From: Beroe forskalii | Taxonomy: Eukaryota; Ctenophora; Nuda; Beroida; Beroidae | Direction of reading: 5' to 3' | Assembly: GCA_011033025.1 (NCBI GenBank) | Contig: WFMF01000084.1 | Coordinates: forward strand, 372,001 to 436,000 | Length of the DNA stretch: 64,000 nt | Shown here: positions 25,501 to 35,262 of the stretch, piece by piece | Position numbering within the stretch: position 1 is the stretch's first letter | How the letters are laid out: each line of letters starts with the position of its first letter | The notes under the pieces: generated by a model | The model's input: the letters and a program-made list of their open reading frames with translations, nothing else | What the model was told of the DNA's origin: nothing | The model's database searches: none | Made by a program: the position numbers and the translations under genes

Positions 25501-28500
25501 AGCTTAAATTAACAAATATTGCCAGTATTCTGAGACCAAAATGCTGCGGTAGCGCAATAAGTACCCGTTGAATCGTTGATAATTGTTGAAGATTATCGCT
25601 TTGACGAAAATCAAAAGGAAAAGCGATAATTTCAGTATTTTAGCGAATTTTTTCAGAACTGTTAAGTGAGATTTACTAGACGCTAAATAATTCTTAAGAA
25701 TTTTGGAAAGCGGTAATTATCAATGATTATAAAAGCTCCAAATGGCTCTGGTCCTCACCAAGTAACTCGTATGAGAGATGATAGAGAGTGTCTGTAGCCT
25801 CCACCTGAAGATATTTGCATGTGAATCTGGAAAACCGATCCGTACGAAACAGGAATTTTGGAAATATCACGCTATCATGCAACAAAATTCAGGTCTCAAT
25901 GTATTTGAATGCTGAGGTGTACAACGTACGAATTTTTTACATCAAGACACGTTACATGTTGCAACATACATATCATATTATCATACTCACCCTCATTCCC
26001 TCACCCCCACCGCCCCAGCGGCGGTCAGAGGTAGGCACAGCCCCACTCTGGGGCTATCCTCTTGCGGGCCCCCGGGCCCGACCTCTCTTTATATATATAC
26101 ATATTATGCAAGAGCGGTTGCTGGACGGAGCCATATGGATTCAGTTCCTTGTAAAACAAACCTAACTTACCAATAATAACCCAGAGATATAAACGGTGGT
26201 TTGTAGATTAAAATAACTACCGCACAAACATTTCCTTGTGCTTTGGAACGTAGCCCATTACAATCATTATCACATTAATGATCTAGTGACGCAAGACTAC
26301 TTCTTATTCCCTTATTGTTAGATAAGTGTATTGTACCACGACAGAACTGAGTTAATGGTTAGTGGACGACTACTGTTGTGCAATTACAAATTACAAAATA
26401 CGCACGCCCATGCAATTAATTACCAACACCTATCTGCATGGGAGTAATTCGCACGAGAGTGATACGAAAACAAGAATTAAACTTTGGGCAGAAAAGGTCA
26501 CCATCGCGCTTATTCTTTTCCTACTTTAATAACTTATAATGCGCCTTTAGGAGGAGTAGGCGGTTAAATTGGAGTAATAATAGCGCACTATTGTAAGTCC
26601 ATCACGTTTATATGCCTACTTGATTGGCCTTTATTTAACCGGCCCTTAAGGAAAAAAACAAATTTGAGATTTTTGTCCAAAGGGCCGGCTTATTAAAGGC
26701 TGGAGCGCCGAGTATTATTAAATAAAAGCGTCTAGTTTAGTGGAGAACATTGGATATGGCCAATGGGCTGTCCGTACGAAAAGCATAGGTTAACCTTAGA
26801 TTCAGTGATTATATTGTAGAAAGATTTGAGTCTTCTGCGGTCTGGTGCAATTTTAGTTACATTGCTCACACTATTTTGCATATAGGGGAACAAGAAGCTA
26901 AATCTAGCTTCTGGTGATTGAAAACATGATAAATACTGTAGCGAACCATTCATGAAAGGAAGGAACAGAGATGTTCTATATTACCCAAATTAACATATCA
27001 TTTATGCACCTACCAACATAATACGTATACCACATAGAGAAACGAAATTTTGATTATATTTTGCAATTTGTATAGTCTACATATTCAATTATTCAAGCCG
27101 TTTCAAGCAGTCTTCGTTTAGTTGGCAAATTTTGTTGTATTAAAATGTACTCAATTTAGCACGCGTGCGATTGAAAATTATTTAAAGATTTAAATGCGTT
27201 CATCCAAATCTTAGTCTATATCAATTTTGAGGTAACAAAATCTGTAGGTACCTTGTATTGTGAATGTGATGGCTTTGGATAGAGAAATATGCTTGTAGGG
27301 ACTAATTTCAGATCTCACCGAAGACTCTTGAATTATATACGTCATAAAAATAAGGTCCAATGAACACCAATGGACGTAATTCCCATTATTATCATATTCT
27401 CAGAATTCTTCTGAATTCCCGAAAAACCCTCATCAATGGTTATTGATTACAGACAAGCAATAATTTGTCTAGCGCATGGGACTACACGCCCCCAGGCCCC
27501 CCTAGTTTTCAAAAGGCCCCCTCTAGGAAAATCTTAAAGGGGGGGGGGCTCGGCTTTACCTAAGATTTTCTCAAAAATTTGAACGTCGAAAGGAAGTCAA
27601 GATGAAGTGCGGTCAGACAGAAATTTTCCTGGAATTTTCCTGGAATTAAGTTTTTAGAGTTAAATCAATCAAAAAGCATGATTTTAGTTGTAGGTTTATG
27701 CAAAGTAGTGAAAATTAGGGCTATGAAAAATGAAAATTTGCTTACGTAAATTTTGGTTCCCCTTAGTTTTGAAAAGGCCCCCTAGAAAAAATCTAGGGGG
27801 CGGGGCCTTGGCCCTCACTAGCTCGAAAAAGTGTGTAATGGCATGGTTTAGCGTGTGCATAGCAAAAAAAGGTCTCCTTACAATAAGTTCTCCATTCTAA
27901 ACTCTGAAATTGACGTCACTCCTGAGTGCATATTATTCAAAGTCGAGCTCCTGTTCTCGTGATCTCCTAGAAAAAGAGGAATCCATCCTGCAAGAATGGG
28001 CACCTAGATTCGCCATGTGTCAGCACCTTAAATCATCCCATATGTACAATCGAGCCCTTGCCTTCACTAATTACTTGCCTCGTCCTACGACACGCACCAT
28101 GGCAATGCGCACGCAATGGGAAAAGAGCGCGTGCAGATGGACGACGCGTGCTTTCATTTATGTTCAATTAATGTCGTTTTAGTACGTTGCCCCGTTTGAT
28201 CTGAATGGAAGTTTTGGTGCGGTATAGAGCATTCAATCATTTTTGAATTATATATATAAGGCTTACTGCTATTCCTGTATATTCTAACTCGGGATTAACA
28301 TCAATGACGTATATATCTTAGTTTCTACAACTCATCGATGTGAAATCACGAGCTGAAATAAAGCAACTGACATCTAGTGAATCTATCGCATTTGAAATTG
28401 TTTCAATGTAATCAAGTCGAATAACCAATGTTTTTATGTTTTTTTAAACAACATTTTACCTAAACAAAAAAAACAATAAAATAGGTCGACCCTCATTGAT

Positions 28501-29810
28501 CATTATTCTATACTAGCAGGCCTGGTTGGCCTGCTAATACAGTGATAAATAGCTCCATCGGCACAGCTATGCAGCACTTTGTACGCAAATTTTGACCCAT
28601 GCAATTCAAATGTGGAAAACGTTTTGCCGCATCGAAAAATCTGGAGTACCTAGGGTGCTAGGAGTACCTAGGGTGCTAGGAGTACCTAGGTTGCTAGGAG
28701 TAAGTACAGTGCCAGGAGTACCTAGGGTGCTAGCCTAGGTTGCAAGGAGTATCTATGTATAGGTTGCTGGTAGTACCTAGGTTGCTGGGTTACTGGTAGT
28801 ACCGAGGTCGCTAGGTTGTAATACCTTGTAATAAGAGTCAAGTAGAGCCAGGCAATCTCTATACTGGAATGCTTTACATTTAAAGTCGGGAAACTCCATT
28901 ATCAACTCTTCCTTGTGCAATTTTAGTCGATCTGAAAATGTATTATATCTTATGTACAACAAGCACAAAAAGGCTATTGATTTGGGTAACTATTCAAACA
29001 TGTTTTATTATGAGATCAACTATCACAAAACGGTAATGAAAATCACGCGTATTGATTATAAGCCTTTCAGTTTGTTGTTTTCGTAAGACAGAAAGGTGAT
29101 TGTCGGATAGGAAGATACTCGTCGGATAGGGAAATACTTGTAAAAACATAGTCAACACACTGTACCTGATGCAGCGTAAGCTCGGTACGTGATATGAGAA
29201 TCTTCGAAGAGAGGCTTGATTGCCTCTGAGATTTGCGAGAAAGCCAGCTCGCTCGTTGTGGTGATAGTCACTGTCAAATTCTGCTCCTGCAATTAGTTTT
29301 CAACTTTCAAATTTCAATGTATAGTATGTTTTTCGTGTTTTTGTGGTTCTAACACGAGATGCGCAATGTCCAACGGACATTTCAACTTGTCCATTGACAA
29401 TTTTTACTAATTGATAATTACCAAACAATGAACGTATTTCGTGCCCTTTGTTATTCATCAGCTGCCGGGCTGACTCTCTAACGATTCGAGCTTAGATTAC
29501 CGTGAAATCGCCATCCCAAGTTTCGAGATCAATGTTAGGAAGGGATGAAATGAGTTTCTTGATTGAATTGTCGAAACCCCCAACTCCTAGAGATAGGTTG
29601 GAGTTGACTCTGACTTCGTAGGCATTATCCGGGCTGAAGCACCACTGTCTCTCACTCCATGTGGTTTTCTTGACAAGGCTCCAGAGGTACGGCGTCCCCA
29701 GGGCATTGTGACAGAAATACACGTGATGCCCTTCCTTATCCTGCGGCATGCGAGCCTCGTGTAGCTCTCTGAGGGACAATTCTTCAGTGCTTTGCAAGGT
29801 TACATTGATC
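17407..29810 (-). CDS. TXNDC16-like (ERp90-like) thioredoxin-fold protein, copy 1; first and last exons not found
   Basis: Fourteen exons with GT..AG borders splice in phase. In order: 29501-29810 (5' border uncertain), 29166-29286, 28825-28931, 25759-25804, 21678-21883, 20691-20846, 20481-20576, 20157-20286, 19889-20027, 19546-19670, 18885-19151, 18048-18209, 17655-17750, 17407-17524. They encode about 690 residues. Compared from memory with human TXNDC16 (about 825 residues, ER/secretory lumen, several thioredoxin-like domains), the order of similar blocks is the same: an N-terminal block ISEAIKPLFEDSHITY, then VEATDTLYHL, PAVLVVYQPATQ, a thioredoxin-like core with HFILFVFRSDVS and IICQ/YPIVYFV-type residues, LHYSGPLET, then two C-terminal blocks. 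No CXXC redox motif is seen, so a chaperone or scaffold role is likelier than oxidoreductase. Signal peptide and stop codon were not located. A second thioredoxin-like block present in the human protein between exons 4 and 5 appears absent or missed. Confidence 0.78.
17655..17750 (-). CDS. TXNDC16-like exon 13
   Basis: 96 nt; acceptor ATCGCAG, donor gtcagc. Encodes GSILFISKHKNCGFALPEE, a beta-strand-rich end of a thioredoxin-like fold, resembling the LLVLVN..GGQVFAFP block of TXNDC16. Same length as 41,092-41,187. Confidence 0.85.
18048..18209 (-). CDS. TXNDC16-like exon 12
   Basis: 162 nt; acceptor CCCTCCAG, donor gtcact. Encodes EAELLLVYKDLAQIVLFDS and on to FKHTLLSQLIG. Minisatellites lie in the introns on its 5' side. 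Confidence 0.85.
18240..18560. repeat. Intronic minisatellite, 69-71 bp unit
   Basis: About five units, marked by GGAGCTAGCAATAGG at 18,268, 18,339, 18,408 and 18,477, each with AAAACCGGTTAGGGTGGTT. The matching intron of the second copy (40,245-40,665) has about six to seven units, so the array differs in length between paralogues. Confidence 0.9.
18760..18910. repeat. 37-bp minisatellite that contains the exon 11 splice donor
   Basis: Four units built on CACTAACCGGATATAACC and GAGGGAGTAGAGAGT (plus strand). On the coding strand each unit repeats the last bases of exon 11 plus its donor: TATATCCG then gttagt. The second gene copy has about ten units at 37,235-37,640. Each unit could act as an alternative donor. 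Confidence 0.85.
18885..19151 (-). CDS. TXNDC16-like exon 11
   Basis: 267 nt; acceptor GCCCCCTCAG, donor CCG then gttagt. Only this donor keeps the frame into exon 12 (codon G+AA). Encodes ISTGRHRELEDTFHLACDEV and VVVVHVPGDP. Its 3' end is the first unit of the 37-bp array. Confidence 0.85.
19546..19670 (-). CDS. TXNDC16-like exon 10
   Basis: 125 nt; acceptor TTCTCCCAG, donor gtatgt. Encodes REGRKLHYSGPLETGAMNTF, matching in order the GENPVSYAGMLGTEDL segment that follows the thioredoxin core of TXNDC16. Confidence 0.85.
19889..20027 (-). CDS. TXNDC16-like exon 9, thioredoxin-like core
   Basis: 139 nt; acceptor TACATTGCAG, donor gtcagt. Encodes DVSSLFTIKQLL, then VKIIECFNWNLICQELDIKL and YPIVYFVR. 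Cys and Cys eight residues apart and the YPIVYF strand fit the thioredoxin fold (cis-Pro position) but there is no CXXC. Confidence 0.85.
20157..20286 (-). CDS. TXNDC16-like exon 8
   Basis: 130 nt; acceptor TTGCCCGCAG, donor gttagt just after TTTTCAGAT. Encodes ESLFSENDPILRSESNSIQL and GHFILFVFR, the first beta strand of the thioredoxin-like core. Confidence 0.85.
20481..20576 (-). CDS. TXNDC16-like exon 7
   Basis: 96 nt, phase 0 at both ends; acceptor TCCCTACAG, donor gtgagg. Encodes VRSITVPPPGNLNNRWFFDP and RDILELRDIR. Identical length to 35,590-35,685. Confidence 0.8.
20691..20846 (-). CDS. TXNDC16-like exon 6 (donor uncertain)
   Basis: Acceptor TTCCCCAG. Encodes KCTEEVTQCLTKKLKIYLPP and GLGEVSTVFGEQHLDQGH. 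A better donor (gtacgg) lies at 20,717 but breaks the frame; the weak gtcgag donor at 20,691 keeps phase 0 into exon 7. The matching exon in copy 2 is damaged. Confidence 0.65.
21678..21883 (-). CDS. TXNDC16-like exon 5
   Basis: 206 nt; acceptor CTTTCAG, donor gtactg. Encodes LTPAVLVVYQPATQFDETQE and GVYYMLYPNSLK, similar in order and spacing to the LVFIVSQQATYEADR block of TXNDC16. Outside the duplicated segment. Confidence 0.85.
22338..22945. mobile_element. Inverted-repeat element with GGGAGGGC-rich ends
   Basis: Left end GATGACACGCATAGCTGCCG and right end CGGCAGCTATGATGACAC are inverses. Both subterminal zones repeat GGAGGGCA or its complement. The body has a 43-T run (22,470-22,512) and tandem TAGGTAAATTTTCA with GATCCGAGATAGTGC words (22,520-22,800). 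Non-coding; about 600 bp. Confidence 0.65.
23000..23370. repeat. Two-unit tandem repeat, about 163 bp
   Basis: TTGTACCTGAATAGATCTAT occurs at about 23,047 and 23,210 followed each time by AG.TATC.TTGTTTACTTG and GATAGCAAGGT. Intronic, non-coding. Confidence 0.7.
23817..24030. repeat. 20-bp minisatellite TCTTATGACAGCACAAAATG
   Basis: About nine to ten units of TCTTATGACAGC followed by variable CCAGCATT or ACAAAATG. The three central units are identical, the outer ones diverged. Lies in the large intron between exons 4 and 5. Confidence 0.85.
24056..24162. mobile_element. Palindromic MITE, copy 1
   Basis: Arms CACGAGAAATGGGCGG and CCGCCTATTTCTTGTGCG fold around a centre with ATTGAGCTATGATAATGACG. 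A second copy in the opposite sense is at 30,148-30,257. About 105 bp, non-coding. Confidence 0.8.
24163..25758. other. Intron, no exon recognised
   Basis: Holds a hairpin CCACCTCCC/GGGGAGGTGG near 24,870-24,902, a short CA tract near 24,925-24,942 and a small inverted pair of TATAGGGTCGG near 24,720-24,775. I saw no coding exon for the second thioredoxin-like block expected here. Confidence 0.45.
25759..25804 (-). CDS. TXNDC16-like exon 4 (micro-exon)
   Basis: 46 nt; acceptor TATCTTCAG, donor gtgagg. Encodes VEATDTLYHLSYELL, similar to the FPTDTLFDVNAIVAHVLF block of TXNDC16. Both junctions are in phase with neighbours. Confidence 0.75.
25805..28509. other. Intron with repeats
   Basis: No exon recognised. 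Contains a GGCC-rich element fragment at about 26,625-26,705 (GATTGGCCTTTATTTAACC, related to 53,155-53,268), and two direct copies of a CCCCTAGTTTT..GGCCCCCT block at 27,495-27,560 and 27,760-27,812. Confidence 0.45.
28510..28645 (+). repeat. Hairpin-ended dispersed repeat, copy 3 (partial)
   Basis: TACTAGCAGGCC, TGGTT, GGCCTGCTA is the same hairpin tip as at 15,872, and CCGCATCGAAAA follows about 110 bp on. Shorter than the other two copies. Confidence 0.55.
28646..28822. repeat. 18-bp minisatellite abutting a splice donor
   Basis: Units of GGAGTACCTAGGGTGCTA, increasingly diverged to the right, end within a few bases of the exon 3 donor at 28,824. Confidence 0.8.
28825..28931 (-). CDS. 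TXNDC16-like exon 3
   Basis: 107 nt; acceptor CATTTTCAG, donor gtatta. Encodes DRLKLHKEELIMEFPDFKCK and RDCLALLDSYYK. The two cysteines and the order relative to exon 4 match the first TXNDC16 domain. Confidence 0.8.
29166..29286 (-). CDS. TXNDC16-like exon 2
   Basis: 121 nt; acceptor AATTGCAG, donor gtacag. Encodes NLTVTITTTSELAFSQISEA and IKPLFEDSHITYRAYAAS, close to EELNEAVRPLQDYGISVAKV of TXNDC16. Confidence 0.8.
29501..29810 (-). CDS. TXNDC16-like upstream exon
   Basis: Open for about 310 nt and joined in phase to exon 2 by a gtaatc donor. Encodes VYFCHNALGTPYLWSLVKKT and WCFSPDNAYEVRV. I do not recognise a human counterpart for most of it. The 5' border (CTCCAG or CAGTAG near 29,812) is uncertain and no signal peptide exon was found. 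Confidence 0.6.
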
Positions 29811-29819
29811 CTACTGGAG

Positions 29820-30600
29820 GCTATGATAATCTAATCAACGAAAGTTGAAAATTTAACACGGTCTTGTGATTTCTGAATGATAGTCGTAAAGTGGATTCAA
29901 ACTTCAAACTTTCAAATAATCAAATTCACCGCATAATGTTATCGAAGACTTGAGCAGGCTTTCCGTTGTTGATTGCAACACTTCGACTGAAAGGACTTTA
30001 TTAGTTTGTTAAAACTTAAAGTAATAAGTAGGGTCATCTATCTCAAATCTCGTAGAAAATAGTTCCACTTTAAAATCTGGATTTGATCACTACGCGACGA
30101 GACTCTGTGGCAATGGCCCTCTACAGCAAAGGACTCTTAGGCACACTATTAAACGCCGCGCATGAGAAATAGGCGGGTAGGATGACTTCATTATCATAGC
30201 TCAATGTAGTGAAATGATGATGTTGATCCGCCTATTTCTCTTACACGGCGTTTAAATTGAAGGGACGCTGCGGCACACTTTGGAATTGGGGAGAACTCTG
30301 GTGGCACAGAAAGGAACTCTGTGGTACACTAATTAATAAGGAGACAAGGGAACATAAAACATATATTGCATATATTCTTATCAGAACTTCTATTAACAAT
30401 AGAATGTAAGGAATGACCCATTATACCAGCCTAGAGTAACATTGAGATTAAATAATGAAATTTTCTTGGCTCCACAAAACGTGTTAAATTGTTATCACTC
30501 TGCAAATTAATAATTTATAATTTATCGCATTAACAATAGAGACATGGATCACATTGCACTTTAGAGCACTGTGGTGTTCACATAAAATAGAAGCTATATT
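29820..30600. other. Spacer with palindromic MITE copy 2
   Basis: The MITE at 30,148-30,257 has arms AAACGCCGCGCATGAGAAAT and ATTTCTCTTACACGGCGTTT. It holds GAGAAATAGGCGGGTAGGATG and pairs with copy 1 at 24,056. Nothing else is recognised. Confidence 0.7.
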
Positions 30601-30604
30601 GTTC

Positions 30605-33240
30605 ACTGACGTTACGCCCCATGCAATTGCATGGAGTGATGTGCCGCATCAGTTATAGTACAATACTAATCCAGGAACTAACGTCTTTAACGTTAGAAGT
30701 ACTAGAGTTTCTTACACTCTTGTGTTGTTAGCCCTTAGTCTGTCACTTTTCGTACGTGTACGTGCGAGCAGTGTGGTTATTTTCCAGACGTTATGTGTAG
30801 CCTTTTCGTGATTTTGATTTCGGAGACCGACGATAGTTTATTCTCAGAAAATTCGACCCTTTCATGGGACATTAGCCATTCGAGTGGAATGTAATACTGT
30901 TGTATGGCTGGCCCCTGGCTGAAACAGCTAGACCTAGCCAAGTAGGGTCGGGGGATAATACAATTAACTAACTCATGGATCGTGTGTTATCGAAAATTGT
31001 CAAACTCGGCTAACGCCTCGTTTGATAATTTTCGATAACACACTCCCACTTTGAATGTCGAAAGTATGGACAAGAACAAATGGGATCCGGTAAGCTTAGT
31101 GAGCGTCCATGATAATACCAAACCGTCTATACCATCACTGACATAGCATATTAGCATCTTTTCAACAATCTAACAAACAAAGAAACCACAGATTGCATGG
31201 AGTGATGTGCTGCATCAGTAGTACATTACTAATCCAGGGCCCAAGCACTAACGTTAAAAGTACTCTTTCCGGGAGCGATCGCGAGAGTTTCGTACTCTCT
31301 TAGAAGAGGTTGTAAGCCCTTAGTCTGTCGTTGCAGTAAAGTTGTGCTTTTCGTACAGCGGTGTGAGTAATTTTTCAGACGTTTCGTGTAGCCTTTTCGT
31401 GATTTTGATTTCGGAGACCGACGACAACTTTTATTCTCAGAAAATTCAACCCTTTCATGGGACATTAGCCATTCGAGTGGAATGTAATACTGTTGTATGG
31501 CTGGCCCCTGGCTGAAACAGCTAGACCTAGCCAAGTAGGGTCGGGGGATAATACAATTAACTAACTCATGGATCGTGTGTTATCGAAAATTGTCAAACTC
31601 GGCTAACGCCTCGTTTGATAATTTTCGATAACACACTCCCACTTTGAATGTCGAAAGTATGGACAAGAACAAATGGGATCCGGTAAACTTAGTGAGCGTC
31701 CATGATAGTACCAAACCGTCTATACCATCACTGACATAGCATATTAGCATCTATTCAACGATTTAACAAACAAAGGAACCACAGATTGCATGGAGTGATG
31801 TGCTGCATCAGTAGTACATTACTAATCCAGGGCCCAAGCACTAACGTTAAAAGTACTCATTCAGGGAGCGATCGCGAGAGTTTCGTACTCTCTTAGAAGA
31901 GATTGTTAGCCCTTAGTCTGTCGTTGCAGTAAAGTTGCACTTTTCGTACAGCGGTGTGAGTAATTTTTCAGACGTTTCGTGTAGCCTTTTCGTGATTTTG
32001 ATTTCGGAGACCGACGACAGTTTATTCTCAGAAAATTCGACCCTTTCATGGGACATTAGCCATTCGAGTGGAATGTAATACTGTTGTATGGCTGGCCCCT
32101 GGCTGAAACAGCTAGACCTAGCCAAGTAGGGTCGGGGGATAATACAATTAACTAACTCATGGATCGTGTGTTATCGAAAATTGTCAAACTCGGCTAACGC
32201 CTCGTTTGATAATTTTCGATAACACACTCCCACTTTGAATGTCGAAAGTATGGACAAGAACAAATGGGATCCGGTAAACTTAGTGAGCGTCCATGATAGT
32301 ACCAAACCGTCTATACCATCACTGACATAGCATATTAGCATCTATTCAACGATTTAACAAACAAAGGAACCACAGATTGCATGGAGTGATGTGCTGCATC
32401 AGTAGTACATTACTAATCCAGGGCCCAAGCACTAACGTTAAAAGTACTCTTTCCGGGAGCGATCGCGAGAGTTTCGTACTCTCTTAGAAGAGGTTGTAAG
32501 CCCTTAGTCTGTCGTTGCAGTAAAGTTGCACTTTTCGTACAGCGGTGTGAGTAATTTTTCAGACGTTTCGTGTAGCCTTTTCGTGATTTTGATTTCGGAG
32601 GCCGACGATAGTTTATTCTCAGAAAATTCGACCCTTTCATGGGACATTAGCCATTCGAGTGGAAGGAAATACTGTTGTATGGCTGGCCCCTGGCTGAAAC
32701 AGCTAGACCTAGCCAAGTAGGGTCGGGGGATAATACAATTAACTAACTCATGGATCGTGTGTTATCGAAAATTGTCAAACTCGGCTAACGCCTCGTTTGA
32801 TAATTTTCGATAACACACTCCCACTTTGAATGTCGAAAGTATGGACAAGAACAAATGGGATCCGGTAAGCTTAGTGAGCGTCCATGATAATACCAAACCG
32901 TCTATACCATCACTGACATAGCATATTAGCATCTTTTCAACAATCTAACAAACAAAGAAACCACAGATTGCATGGAGTGATGTGCTGCATCAGTAGTACA
33001 TTACTAATCCAGGGCCCAAGCACTAACGTTAAAAGTACTCATTCAGGGAGCGATCGCGAGAGTTTCGTACTCTCTTAGAAGAGATTGTTAGCCCTTAGTC
33101 TGTCGTTGCAGTAAAGTTGCACTTTTCGTACAGCGGTGTGAGTAATTTTTCAGACGTTTCGTGTAGCCTTTTCGTGATTTTGATTTCGGAGACCGACGAC
33201 AGTTTATTCTCAGAAAATTCGACCCTTTCATGGGATATTA
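30605..33240. repeat. Tandem satellite, 591-bp unit, about 4.4 copies
   Basis: The word GGAGTGATGTG recurs with the following AGTGATG at 30,635, 31,201, 31,794, 32,385 and 32,976: spacings 566, 593, 591, 591. Each complete unit contains a near-perfect hairpin with 24-bp arms (GTGTTATCGAAAATT..) around a loop CTCGGCTAACGCCTCG, and CATTAGCCATTCGAGTGG. The open frames of 70-101 codons in it follow from the repeat and resemble no protein I know. Unit 1 is shorter and more diverged; the last is cut at about 33,240. Confidence 0.92.
30976..31042. repeat. 60-nt hairpin inside satellite unit 1
   Basis: Arms read GTGTGTTATCGAAAATTGTC and GATAATTTTCGATAACACAC. Equivalent hairpins are at about 31,573-31,638, 32,165-32,230 and 32,756-32,821. 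All are almost unchanged, unlike the rest of the unit. Confidence 0.85.
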
Positions 33241-34366
33241 ACCATTAGGTCAAATTATAAACCATTTTGGTTGGAGAAATATAGAACCTCCATATCAACT
33301 TTCACCCAGTTTTGTGTCACATGGTACTATGGTACCTCCATGATGAAGCTCTGCATTGAACCGGCGTAAGACCTGCATTAGACTGGCGCCTGAACAAAGT
33401 GGCAAACGAATCTATGTCCAGCAGCTCGCTTGACTCAAATGTTTACCACATTTAGCGTTTACTTACAAGCTTATTTCCCTCCCGACGTTTTCAACTCAGC
33501 GAAATTTTATTGCATTTTTAGCCTAAATAGGTCATTTTCGAGCGAATTTTCACCAAGAAAGAAAGAAAGAAAATAGCTCATCGAAGTTAGCAAATTTATT
33601 GAGCTTTCAGAACATCATATGAATTATTGGGCTTCCTCGCTTCTTCATCGAAATATACGCGATTTTCTAAGGAGCAGTGAAAAATCGATTTGAAAAATTC
33701 AGGAAAAATCTCAAACGAGCGAGATATCAAGTGCTACGACTTACCTTGAGATGAGACCGGACAAATTATGTTGAACTAAGGTGGAATTGTTTAATGGGCT
33801 GTATGGGAAGTTGGTTTGAGCCTATTGCTGTAATGACGTCTAGTCATCAAAATCGCGTAAAACCACTAAAATAACGTATTTTATGTTTTCATGATAGAAC
33901 GCTATTTTGCGCTACTTCGAACGTCAATACCTCAAAAATTTTGGTCGGGTTACGTTTTGATTCGGTACGCGGGTTTTAAACCTCGAGATCTAGCTGACAG
34001 CATTAGGGTGATTTGTGTAGGTCTGACTTGCGTGTGTCCAAGATTGCGTGGGGTCCGAATCTAATCGAATAGAAGGCACTAGCCCAAACCGTCCAACGGT
34101 TTTTTGGGTTTTTAAATGATAAAACATCATAATCCTCACAAAGAATCGGCTTGCTTTGCATTTTGAAACTATGTGGGAAAATATAATACAGTTAACGAGA
34201 TACTATACTTCGCGTATAAGTAATCCGTCGGCCATGTGACGTCACCAAGCCCTACTGGGCACTACAAAAGATGACTTAACCGGCGGATTACTAGTGCGCT
34301 ATATTAGTTAAAGTGTCCAAAACGCAATACACAATATAATATGCTAATCAATGGCTTCAATTACAG
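33241..34366. other. No gene recognised; inverted repeat before the sulfotransferase
   Basis: At 34,217-34,290, AGTAATCCGTCGG and CCGGCGGATTACT face each other about 50 bp apart, with TGACGTCA between. A GAAA tract is near 33,555. No exon supported. Confidence 0.5.
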
Positions 34367-35262
34367 GTGTTTCCAGAAGTTATGACAAAGACGCGGATTA
34401 ATATTTCTATGCTTTTAATTGTCCTTGCTTTTATCACGGATAAGACCACATCTCTTCAACGAATTCTTCCCAGAACCCCCGACCCAGCTTTCAATGCAAA
34501 ACTACCGGAACAGCGTAAGGTTATCGTCATCATCTGCAAGTTTAGATCTGGATCTTCGTTTCTGGGGGAGCTGTTCAATCAGAATGGCGACGTTTTGTAT
34601 GACTTTGAGACTTTTCATCCGTGGGGCTTGGGACAAATGCTGAAATCGGGAGCACTGCCAGGGGTAAAAGCCCGCCACACGACAGACGAACTGAACTCGC
34701 TCCTTCTCCAGGACATCTTCCTCAACTGCTCGGTTCCCGCGAGTGTGTTCTACAGCGTAGTGCACAAGCACTGGCGGTGTGGGGCAACTCCCGAGGAGAA
34801 CATGCGCCTCTTTGGCGCAGAGGAGTGTAATGATCAGGAAGCAGAGGATGTCTGGGTAGGTCCCCCCATAGGGTGGCTCCGGCAGTACCACTGCCGGAAC
34901 CGGGGGGCAGTCGCTCTCAAAGTCATCCGGCTGAGGCGGATACAGGACCTGAAGCTTATAGCAGGCGTCCAGGACACGGATGTATACGGGTTATCCATCT
35001 GATACGAGATCCGAGGGCTCTATTCAGATCCAGATCTGGCTTTAAAGACATTTTCCAAACCTTTCGAAATCGCATGGACTGGACAAAAATTGAGACTTTT
35101 CAGAAGCTCGGGGTAGAGATACATACAGAATGTGACAGGTATATAAGAGATATGGATTATGCTGACTCTGCTCCTTGGCTAAAAGGAAAATACATGCGAG
35201 TGACTCATGATGATCTTAGTATTAGCACCAGTGAGCGAAATCATGTAATACAAAACCATTGA
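34367..35262 (+). pseudogene. Carbohydrate sulfotransferase (CHST-like), frameshifted and 3'-truncated
   Basis: A Golgi type II membrane enzyme that would move sulfate from PAPS to a glycan. Residues 12-24 form a signal anchor. The 5'-phosphosulfate loop RSGSSFLGELFNQ is at 60-72, and LKVIRLRR lies near 182-189. The 3'-phosphate loop VIHLIRDPRALFRSR is present but in the next reading frame: an extra TA in GTATA near 34,979 shifts the frame, so the first frame stops at 35,002. The second frame then runs to 35,262 with WLKGKYMRVTHDDLS, the equivalent of the family's WLKGRY..VRYEDL. The last few codons come from sequence that belongs to the TXNDC16 duplication (homologous to about 20,957), so the normal C-terminus is missing. 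Introns are not needed, as usual for this family. Called a pseudogene; a sequence error at the TA cannot be excluded, but the 3' loss is structural. Confidence 0.85.

Noticed and set aside
31229-32716. Open frames of 70-101 codons (ARSSCFSQGPAIQQY..) repeated in the 591-bp array
   Set aside because: They change length and frame between units and resemble no known family; treated as satellite by-products.
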